Shown in pieces: positions 16,796 through 23,944 of a stretch of 38,094 nt of DNA; the first letter of the stretch is position 1; every line of letters starts with the position of its first letter. The translations under genes and the position numbers were made by a program. The stretch covers positions 1 through 38,094 of the forward strand of contig JAGHSG010000080.1 in the NCBI GenBank assembly GCA_018066005.1. Reading direction: 5' to 3'. The DNA comes from Bacteroidales bacterium. Lineage in GTDB: Bacteria; Bacteroidota; Bacteroidia; Bacteroidales; Paludibacteraceae. The notes beneath the pieces were generated by a model that was given only the letters and a program-made list of their open reading frames with translations, did not search any database and was not told the origin of the DNA.

Positions 16796-18057
16796 ACCAG
16801 ATGAGGCGGTAGGCGACGACGTCGTGGGAGGGAATGGTGACTTTACGCGGGTGGGTGGTGTCCGCTTCGTCCTGATGCGACCAGAGGTTACGTACCTGAT
16901 ACGTGTGCCACGAAGTTTCTAAAGAACGGCGGGACAGGTTGTCGTACATCTGGAAAGAACGGAAGTCAAGGTTGATGGTACGTTCCTCCAACGAACGGTT
17001 GAGGACACAGAAAGCCCAGTCACCGTTGGCTAAGGGTTTGAGCCAATACTCCAATCCTGCTTCTACGCGGTGACGCAAGCCTTGTATGCCCAACGAATCC
17101 TGGTCAACAGCGATAAGTTCCTTATTAAGCAGAATGGCAGCCGTCTCTTTAGACATAGAGCGTACGTCATTACCCACGATAAGCGGGGCCGCCATCATGC
17201 ACCATAGCGTGAATTGTGCGCGGTCCTCACTCAGACTCATACCATTACCTACTTCAAGCATGTCGGGGTCGTTCCAGTGGTTAGGTCCGGCATACTTACG
17301 GAGTTTCTCGTTGGAGTCCACAATAGTCATGATACCGAGTGACTGCCATCCGCCGTGGTCGAGGGTGCAGTCGAAGCAACACGTTATGTCGCCCGTCGTG
17401 CGCCAGCAATGCCCAATAGGTGCCGCCCATTCGTAGGCTTTGTTGTTCCCATTCGCAAAGGGAGAAGAGGATGTCACGACCGGACTGACGCAAAGCCTTA
17501 GCCATAAGTGAATAGGCCTCTTTGGCATTGCGTGAATCGGTGTTGCACCAGTCGTACTTGAGGTAATCAATACCCCATGAGGCATAGGTAATGGCATCTT
17601 GGTATTCGTGTCCCTGGCTGCCCGGACGTCCTCCACAAGTTTCAGAACCGGCATCCGAATAGATTCCTATCTTGAGTCCTTTGGAGTGAACATAGTCGGC
17701 AAGGGCTTTTATGCCGGACGGGAAACGTGTGGGGTCTTCGTGGATGAAGCCGAGGTTATCGCGTTCGCCGTGCCAGCAGTCATCAAGGTTAAGGTATATA
17801 TATCCGGCATCACGCAAACCCGAACTGACCATCGCATCGGCGACGGTGCGGATAAGTTCTTCGTTGATGTCGCAACCGAATTTATTCCACGAGTTCCAAC
17901 CCATCGGCGGGGTGGCGGCTAAAGCGGGTTTGTCCGGAGACACATGATCGACTTGTACCGGTTGAGGCAGTTGAGCAAAAGCACAAGGTGCGAGGGCAAA
18001 GAGAACGTTTAGCGTGTAGCGTTTAACGTTTAGCGTGTAGCGTTTAGAGATTAGCAT
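16794..18057 (-). pseudogene. GH27 alpha-galactosidase, frameshifted
   Basis: Family GH27 removes alpha-1,6 galactose from galactomannan. The N-terminal frame (18057 to about 17448) has a signal peptide, [18 protein letters not shown] (about 49-66), LNLDDCW (about 89-95) and YLKYDWC with the nucleophile Asp169. At FSLCEW the frame breaks inside a G run (CCC on the plus strand, 17448-17450). The other frame continues [20 protein letters not shown], whose last Asp is the acid/base, then NHWNDPDMLEVGNG and a C-terminal beta domain ending at 16794. Two missing G would restore [11 protein letters not shown], as in relatives, and give about 421 residues. The signal peptide n-region contains a duplicated 21-bp unit (KRYTLNV twice). 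The gene is last in the susC operon. Real lesion or homopolymer sequencing error cannot be told apart here. Confidence 0.85.
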
Positions 18058-18180
18058 GGTGTGAGATAACAGATAACAGGTAACAAGTAACAGGTAATAG
18101 AATGCCGCAAGCGCTTAGTAGAACGGGCAAAGTCCTAATAGAACGCCTGCGGCTAATAGAAGGTGTGTAAAGCTTAATGC
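18058..18180. repeat. Intercistronic hairpin string
   Basis: It contains tandem ACAGATAAC/ACAGGTAAC-like units (about 18068-18100), then small hairpins such as GCC-TGC-GGC joined by TAATAGAAC-type spacers (about 18095-18165), the same spacer as at 16490-16560. No gene is seen. Confidence 0.5.
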
Positions 18181-19881
18181 TTAACGTACCATGAGTTTGG
18201 TCGTATTGCCGTTGTAGCGGATGATATAGACACCGGGGGAGAAGGGGAATTGGTTAATCGGTGAATCGGTGAATCGGTGAACCGGTTGGCCGGTGAGGGT
18301 GAAGACCTCAATGATGGACCGGTTAATCGGAGAATCGGTGAATTGGTGAATCGTTTCTAAGCCAGTGGGGTCGGTGGAGTTAGTACGCAGTTGGAGGCAG
18401 ACAAGTGTGACAGAGGTGGCCACCTCGGATTTAATCATCATACTGCTGACGTTGGTGATTCCCGTGAGGTCAGCCACTAATGAATCGACACCTGCTTCCG
18501 CTTTACCTACTTCGGCTGCATCGGAGTCGCCGTTGACATAGAGCGTGACAGAGCCTGTGGTGGCAGCAGCGAAACGCAGATAGAGGTTATTGTATGCGGT
18601 CCAGTCATCCGCCAGTTCCCAACCGCAGGCAGCCCATTCGCCATTGAAAGTGACGGTGTTGGTAGCTTTGTCAAAAGATGAGCTCCAGAGTGTAGTAGCG
18701 TCACCTAATTGGAGAGCTGTTCCTTCGGGACAGTCACCTGCGGGCGTGGGAGGCGTGGGGGGCGTGGGAGGTGTAGGCGTGATGGTGTCGCCACAGAAGA
18801 CCTTAGCGGCAGCGGTGATGACAATTTGGTCAAAAGCTACCCATCCTTCGCCGAAGAGCCCTAAGATATAGTCGCCTTCTTCCAAGGTCTGGTTAGCGAT
18901 GTTCCTGCTACTGAAAGGTTCATCATTGCCACTGCCTAAATCGTGGAAAGAGAGTTTGCCATAGGAGTTATTATCATAGGTGATGGTACCGTCTTGTGAC
19001 GCAGCCCCTTTTTTGTATATATTCATCCATCTGTTTCCTCCGTTGGTACACCACACATCGAAGGCGTAAGTGGATGCGGGCAGGTTGACTGCATAATAAG
19101 TTTCTCCCCGCGAGTCTTTATGGTCGATATATCCGGTACCATGTGAGCCGGCATAGTAATGGTCAGACGTGATGTACTGCATATAGCCGGGAGTTCCTTC
19201 TCCTCCGGTAACGGTTACATAGTCTGTTTCACATTGTAATGTTTTGGTGTTGGTACATGTGGAGTCTTCGGGCGTTGGAGGCGTTGGAGGCGTTGGAGGA
19301 GTAGGGGCGTCGCCACCTTGTAGCGTAAATTCAGCAGTTTTGAAACCTACTTTTTCGTTATTGCCAAACCGTCCTTGGAAATAATAATCTCCTGCTGCGG
19401 CTACGACAACGGTATAGGTAACAGGCACTTCGGTGCCTTTGTTAGCATCGTTGAAAGAAACCTGATTTAGGTCTTTGGTTGCCTGATAAGTGCCGATGAA
19501 GAAATCGGGTGTATTGACAGAAGGACCATTCTCATTGGCGATGAAGTTCATCACGATGGTGTAGGTACCGGCTTGGAAAGCGTGTGTTTCTTTAGCGCGG
19601 AAATAGGGATTTTCCTTCACGGACGTATAACCGGAAACGATGTCGTTCTTGACATTGTATCTGTTTTCGCTCCAATAGAAATTTCCATTAGGAGCGTCCC
19701 ACCATCCTTCGGTGATGACGGTGTATTTACCATCATTACTCAAGTGTGGTACGCCATTGTCGGCAGTTGTACCTGAATAGGTAAAATCATACGTAAAATC
19801 TGCTGCTTGAGCAGTGTTTACAGCGCCTAAGAACACTACTGCGAGTGCTAAGCGGAAGAGAGAAGAAAGTGTTTTTTTCAT
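18181..19881 (-). CDS. Secreted multi-module carbohydrate-binding-like protein
   Basis: The 566-residue protein has a signal peptide (1-26, ending NTAQA), an N-terminal beta domain (about 27-190) like that of the giant protein, a PTPPTPPTPPTP linker, a Cys-bounded CBM6/35-like module (from CTNTKTLQCE to AAKVFC, about 208-365), a second Pro/Thr linker, and a third module of the GAGWW-related type (about 385-495) also found at the start of the GH5 enzyme and of the 28861-29829 protein. The end resembles a type IX secretion C-terminal signal: EVFTLTGQPV, a variable loop, then SPGVYIIRYNGNTTKLMVR. The loop and the linker before it are encoded by octamer arrays (18244-18283 and about 18321-18352), giving HRFTDSPINQF and HQFTDSPIN. 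No catalytic domain is apparent; it probably binds mannan at the cell surface. Confidence 0.75.
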   Translation of the reverse strand: MKKTLSSLFRLALAVVFLGAVNTAQAADFTYDFTYSGTTADNGVPHLSNDGKYTVITEGWWDAPNGNFYWSENRYNVKNDIVSGYTSVKENPYFRAKETHAFQAGTYTIVMNFIANENGPSVNTPDFFIGTYQATKDLNQVSFNDANKGTEVPVTYTVVVAAAGDYYFQGRFGNNEKVGFKTAEFTLQGGDAPTPPTPPTPPTPEDSTCTNTKTLQCETDYVTVTGGEGTPGYMQYITSDHYYAGSHGTGYIDHKDSRGETYYAVNLPASTYAFDVWCTNGGNRWMNIYKKGAASQDGTITYDNNSYGKLSFHDLGSGNDEPFSSRNIANQTLEEGDYILGLFGEGWVAFDQIVITAAAKVFCGDTITPTPPTPPTPPTPAGDCPEGTALQLGDATTLWSSSFDKATNTVTFNGEWAACGWELADDWTAYNNLYLRFAAATTGSVTLYVNGDSDAAEVGKAEAGVDSLVADLTGITNVSSMMIKSEVATSVTLVCLQLRTNSTDPTGLETIHQFTDSPINRSIIEVFTLTGQPVHRFTDSPINQFPFSPGVYIIRYNGNTTKLMVR

Positions 19882-20020
19882 AAGTTTGTTAATTGTTAAT
19901 TGGTGAATCGGATTTTTATGCTCTAAAAAATCTTTATGTTTTCGGTGCTTCGCAACGTTAAGGGGGGCTTCGCCACCGTTATAACGCTTCTTAACGTCGC
20001 TTCGCTTTTTTATTGGTGAA
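19882..20020. repeat. Intercistronic repeat region
   Basis: It contains degenerate octamers around 19889-19917 and the 46-bp word 19956-20001 (CGTTAAG to CTTAACG with inner CGTTATAACG), a second copy of 16575-16617 with a different inner hairpin, then TTCGCTTCGC-like repeats. No gene is present. Confidence 0.5.
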
Positions 20021-21175
20021 TTATTTTAGGGAGGGCATTTGGTCGCGGCTGATTACATAAGGTTGTTCCCAAGCGTTGTTCCACCATTCGATGGGAGCGT
20101 GCTCGTGGGGAGTGGTGGTGTCGGTGAACCAATACGAATTAGGTGATGCCGATTTGGTTCGTTTGCTATCATACCACGGCATGAAGTACGCCCACTTGGC
20201 ACCTGCATTCCATTGGTCTTCTATAGTGCCACCATTGCCGAACTCGGACAGGGTGAGCATTTTATTGGGATAAATCATTTGGTCGTAACCGAAATAGTTG
20301 TAGAAACTGGGTGCTTCTTTGTTATAGATGTCACGTCCGATTATATCGACATACTTGTCGCCCGGATACCAAGCAAAGTCAGACCCTTGTGTGGTCCAAA
20401 CCCAGATGAGGTTATTGAGCCCCTTGGTGTTGACGAAGTAGTCCCACATGAATTGCCACAGTTGCACTTCGGTGGCGGCGTCTCCGCCTTTTCCCCACCA
20501 GAACCACTGTCCGGCAGCCTCATGATAGGGACGCCAGAGGATAGGTATGTGTCGATCTCTGAACCCTTGCAAGAACTCGGCTACGCGGTCAAGATCCTGC
20601 ATGAAAATCTTGTTTTCCCACGTACCGGATATGAGGGCATTGGAAGCCTTAAAAGAGGTCTCGTTAGGTTTATACGTACTGTTGGATGAAGTGGTAGTAG
20701 TGGCTTGTGATTTAGGAACAATATGGTGCCACATGCCCATAATGATACCGTTGTTTGCCCACCAATCCTCATAGATGGCGTAGGAAACATACACTTTCTT
20801 TGCCCAATCATCGGTCAAGGTAGATTGAATCATATCGAAGCAGGTCATAGCGGGGTACTTGCCGGTATGGTATTTGACCCATTCGGCTTCGTTGATGTTC
20901 CAGTTAACATTAGCCATCGCTCCGGACAGAACTTTGCGTCCGTACGTTTTACGGAGGTAGGTATATAGTTTCAGCGCTTCCGGACTAGGGTTGGGCGTAC
21001 ACAACTCATCACACACATAGAGGGATGTGTCCTCGGTAGGTGTGGGAGGATCGGGAGGAGTAGGTCCCGGCGGCGGTGTCGGTTCAGTGCCACTTTCTTT
21101 CTTATCGCATCCGCTGAATAGCATTGCCGTACATATCATACAGCATGCCAGCACGTAACAGATAGATTTTGCCAT
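20021..21175 (-). CDS. GH26 beta-mannanase lipoprotein
   Basis: This 384-residue endo-beta-1,4-mannanase should act at the cell surface. The signal peptide ends in the lipobox LFSGC (Cys23), followed by a Pro-rich linker (about 30-48). GH26 hallmarks are WRPYHEAAGQWFWW with acid/base Glu219, and LTLSEFGN with nucleophile Glu311; MMWHH-like GMWHHIVP at about 147-154 also fits. The start at 21175 is the first ATG after an in-frame stop. Later ATGs would destroy the signal peptide. As a result the first 25 codons lie inside the 3' end of the GH5 gene in another frame (74-bp overlap, 21102-21175), implying tight translational coupling. Family assignment is firm; endo-acting mannan specificity is the usual one for GH26 in such loci. 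Confidence 0.9.
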   Translation of the reverse strand: MAKSICYVLACCMICTAMLFSGCDKKESGTEPTPPPGPTPPDPPTPTEDTSLYVCDELCTPNPSPEALKLYTYLRKTYGRKVLSGAMANVNWNINEAEWVKYHTGKYPAMTCFDMIQSTLTDDWAKKVYVSYAIYEDWWANNGIIMGMWHHIVPKSQATTTTSSNSTYKPNETSFKASNALISGTWENKIFMQDLDRVAEFLQGFRDRHIPILWRPYHEAAGQWFWWGKGGDAATEVQLWQFMWDYFVNTKGLNNLIWVWTTQGSDFAWYPGDKYVDIIGRDIYNKEAPSFYNYFGYDQMIYPNKMLTLSEFGNGGTIEDQWNAGAKWAYFMPWYDSKRTKSASPNSYWFTDTTTPHEHAPIEWWNNAWEQPYVISRDQMPSLK

Positions 21176-22610
21176 TGATTAGATATTTATTAAATGGTGA
21201 ATCGGTGAGTTGGTTAATCGGTGAATCGGTTATTTCGTCTAATGCGGAGGGTGTGGGAGGTACGTCGGTATAGACGGAGCATAGTTGGCTGTCTGCAGCC
21301 CAAGCGTTGTATATTTTCTGCCCCCAGTTGCAAGTTTGCCCTTTGGTAGATTGTGTGGCAGGGGTTCCGTTGTATTGGTCAGTCACCATGTCCAAATAGC
21401 CAACTCCGCCTCCGTTTCCCCACCATGACCATGAGAACCAACCGACATTGTTGGTCTTGCAAGTAGAGATGATAGCATCTTCATCCACATCGCCGTCGGA
21501 GTGATACCACCCAAATTCACCGATGCACAGGCACAGGTTTTGGTTCAAGACGTTCGTTATATTACTCTCTACCGTGCCGGGTTTGCCAGCCGAGCCGTAC
21601 ATGTGAATAGAGAAGATGATATTCTTGTCAGGGTCGGCATTGAATATATCCCAGCCGCTATTAGGTATAGAACCGGCATGTTGTCCCCATCCGTCTGCAT
21701 CGACCATGAGACAATGTTTAAGTCCTGCTTTTCGTATGGTAGAGACAGCGTTTTTGTAAGCATTTACCCATGCCGTGGTATTCCATTTGCCTCCCCATTC
21801 GTTGGCTATATTGATGATTGTTGTGTGCTCATGTCCTTTGAGTGTAGAAGCCATCTCCGTCCAGTAGGACACACATTTATTCAACGCATTAACATCGTCT
21901 GAGCCGGTAGCATCGTGCGCCTCAATGACCAAGACCATCTTGTTAGATTCGCAACATTGAATGATGGATGCCAATAATTGTGCAGGAATTTTGGAGTATT
22001 GCCCTCCTGTTCCAATGGCTATCCGCACGGCGTTGGCACCGCGTGAGCGCATCTGTGCTATTTGTTGTTCGTATCCCTTGCCGATATACCACGCGTATGC
22101 AAGATTAGTACCCCGCATGACAAAGGGGTGGTTTTTGGCATCTAATAGTTGTTTGCCACTAACTACAAATCCATGATCTCCAACAATAGGCGTGTCGCCT
22201 CCACCTCCACCGCCGGTGAGATAAGCCGAAGTGACGGTGAGTGAGCCGCTCTCGCAAGACAGAACTATTTTCTCGACCGAGTATTTACGCGAGGCATTGA
22301 GGTTGGCACTGACTTGTGTGGCTCCACTGCCGAATTCTATTTTGGTGTCGGGGTCGGTATCACCGGTATAATAGATCTGCATGTTACCCGGTTGGGCAGC
22401 GGATTGGAAGTGTACAACAACGGAGTTATAATCACTACAGTTCTTGCCGTCCAGCCACCATCCGGCTCCTCCCCAAGAGGAGAAGGTGATGGTTGAACCA
22501 CTGACGGACGTGGACCACATGTTGATTATTGACGATGTGGATAGTGAGTAGTCGGCACGTACTATGGTGACGGAGAGTAGGGATAGTAATATGATGAAGA
22601 AGCGAGGCAT
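21102..22610 (-). CDS. GH5 (subfamily 8-like) beta-mannanase with N-terminal CBM-like module
   Basis: The 502-residue secreted enzyme has a signal peptide (1-19), an N-terminal beta module (about 22-132; TITFSSWGGAGWWLDGKN) and a Gly-rich linker (GGGGGG). The GH5 catalytic domain (about 145-445) has the pattern of bacterial GH5_8 mannanases: VRIAIGTGGQYSK, VIEAHDATG, NIANEWGG (acid/base Glu271), MVDADGWGQ, FSIHMYGSAG, CIGEFGWYHSDGDVDEDAI (nucleophile Glu365) and WFSWSWWGN. The tail carries octamer-encoded ITDSPINQLTDSPFN (array 21196-21235) and the short ending NGKIYLLRAGMLYDMYGNAI, shared in form with two other proteins here. The 3' end overlaps the GH26 start. Its start codon directly follows an octamer array. 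Confidence 0.9.
   Translation of the reverse strand: MPRFFIILLSLLSVTIVRADYSLSTSSIINMWSTSVSGSTITFSSWGGAGWWLDGKNCSDYNSVVVHFQSAAQPGNMQIYYTGDTDPDTKIEFGSGATQVSANLNASRKYSVEKIVLSCESGSLTVTSAYLTGGGGGGDTPIVGDHGFVVSGKQLLDAKNHPFVMRGTNLAYAWYIGKGYEQQIAQMRSRGANAVRIAIGTGGQYSKIPAQLLASIIQCCESNKMVLVIEAHDATGSDDVNALNKCVSYWTEMASTLKGHEHTTIINIANEWGGKWNTTAWVNAYKNAVSTIRKAGLKHCLMVDADGWGQHAGSIPNSGWDIFNADPDKNIIFSIHMYGSAGKPGTVESNITNVLNQNLCLCIGEFGWYHSDGDVDEDAIISTCKTNNVGWFSWSWWGNGGGVGYLDMVTDQYNGTPATQSTKGQTCNWGQKIYNAWAADSQLCSVYTDVPPTPSALDEITDSPINQLTDSPFNKYLINGKIYLLRAGMLYDMYGNAIQRMR
21196..21235. repeat. Octamer array inside the GH5 coding region
   Basis: Five units: GGTGAATC, GGTGAGTT, GGTTAATC, GGTGAATC, GGTTATTT. On the coding strand it is translated into the TDSPINQLTDSPFN linker between catalytic domain and tail. 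Confidence 0.7.
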
Positions 22611-22613
22611 TTT

Positions 22614-22653
22614 GGTGAATTGGTGAATTGGTGAATTGGTGAGTTGGTGAATT
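22614..22653. repeat. Octamer array filling the gap between two operon genes
   Basis: Five units: GGTGAATT three times, GGTGAGTT, GGTGAATT. It overlaps the stop codon of the glycan-binding protein gene (22652-22654) and ends 3 bp from the GH5 start codon, so the whole intercistronic leader is repeat and no Shine-Dalgarno sequence is present. Confidence 0.75.
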
Positions 22654-23926
22654 ATTTTGTGGGGTTGAGAAGGACGATACGGGGGTTATCTAAACAGATA
22701 TGGACATCATGTTTATTAGGCGCATCGCAGTTCTTACCGAACAGGATAACGTTGAATTTCTTGTATTTAGACATGTCGTCTAAGATTAAGTCGGCACGTC
22801 CATCGGTGGAGAAGGGACCTAATTTGTCATATTTGAAGTCGGTTAAAGGAATGGTGAATGTCTCCCATCCATCGGTTTTAAACTCTTTGACGGTCCATTC
22901 ATCGGTAGTGGCGTTACCGTCTACCAACCACGGAGCCCATTGTGCTTGTGGAGTTGTATTCGCTCCGTCATCTCCCAATGAGAATTGACCGGACAGGGGT
23001 TCGAACCAGAAGTGCAAAGGTTGGTCTGTCCACGTGAGTATATTGGCCTCGAAACGCAGGCCGTATTTGGTAATATCTTTATCTGCCTCCAAGAAGGGGG
23101 TACGAATCTCTTGGTATTGATCCCAATAGCATCCTGCCAAGTCCTCCTGGCTCCAGAACCACTCACCCACTTGTTCGCGTTTAATCAACAGATAAGCGCC
23201 ATCGCATCCGTTCTCATCGGTATAACGACCAATCTTCCACGGATTGCCGTAATAACCTTGGTTGAACGGTTCCTCTCCGTGATTAAAGTCAATGATGAGG
23301 TTGGTCTTATCGCGGAAGCGGAAAAGGGACTGACGGATACCGTATTTACTCTGTACGGTGATGGGACCCTCTTGGCTGCCTTGCGGAGCTACGCAGATGA
23401 GTTTATTGCCGTCAAAGGATACAATGTCTGCTTCGATAGAATCGTTCTCGGTTGCCCCTCTAAACCATACAGTGAGGGGTTCGTAGAAGAATGAGCCATT
23501 GATAACAACTTCTTGTCCGTCGGGTACATATTCACACTTGAGTGAGTTGAGACGCGGAGCAGGTATATACGTTTCGAAATCATAGGAAGCCGAATACCCG
23601 TCTGCGGTGGTTGCAATCAGTTTATAGGTGTGATTTTCGGAGAAAGGCACACTCAATATGATAGCGTGTGACGTTATGTAGGTTGGGTTCAGCGTAGCAG
23701 CGTCATCGTCAAATCGAACAGAATTGACGGCTTGCAGATTGCTACCAATTATTACTATTGTTTGCAATTTCTCTGCCGCATAGATGGCAGAGTCGGCTTG
23801 TTCGGGGTAGGGAGTGCGTATGTAGTCAATTACAGGCGGTTTACCATTTCCACCCGTTTCGTCTTTTTTACAAGCACTAAAGCATGCCACAAGGGCTACC
23901 AATACAATTAAAAACCTATATTTCAT
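22652..23926 (-). CDS. IPT/TIG-domain surface glycan-binding lipoprotein
   Basis: This 424-residue protein has a lipoprotein signal peptide (lipobox FSAC, Cys19), two IPT/TIG-like Ig domains (about residues 30-115, with IVIIGSNLQAVNSVRF, and about 120-200, with VVINGSFFYEPLTVWF), then a C-terminal domain (about 205-420) rich in aromatic residues (WKIGRYTDENGCDG, EWFWSQEDLAGCYWDQYQE) likely to bind polysaccharide. Its place right after SusD is that of the surface glycan-binding proteins of polysaccharide utilisation loci. It should capture mannan at the outer membrane and pass it to the SusC/D complex and the lipoprotein mannanase. No enzyme motif is seen. The gene starts 18 bp after the SusD stop. 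Confidence 0.85.
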   Translation of the reverse strand: MKYRFLIVLVALVACFSACKKDETGGNGKPPVIDYIRTPYPEQADSAIYAAEKLQTIVIIGSNLQAVNSVRFDDDAATLNPTYITSHAIILSVPFSENHTYKLIATTADGYSASYDFETYIPAPRLNSLKCEYVPDGQEVVINGSFFYEPLTVWFRGATENDSIEADIVSFDGNKLICVAPQGSQEGPITVQSKYGIRQSLFRFRDKTNLIIDFNHGEEPFNQGYYGNPWKIGRYTDENGCDGAYLLIKREQVGEWFWSQEDLAGCYWDQYQEIRTPFLEADKDITKYGLRFEANILTWTDQPLHFWFEPLSGQFSLGDDGANTTPQAQWAPWLVDGNATTDEWTVKEFKTDGWETFTIPLTDFKYDKLGPFSTDGRADLILDDMSKYKKFNVILFGKNCDAPNKHDVHICLDNPRIVLLNPTK

Positions 23927-23944
23927 ATTCGTATTATTTAAGCA

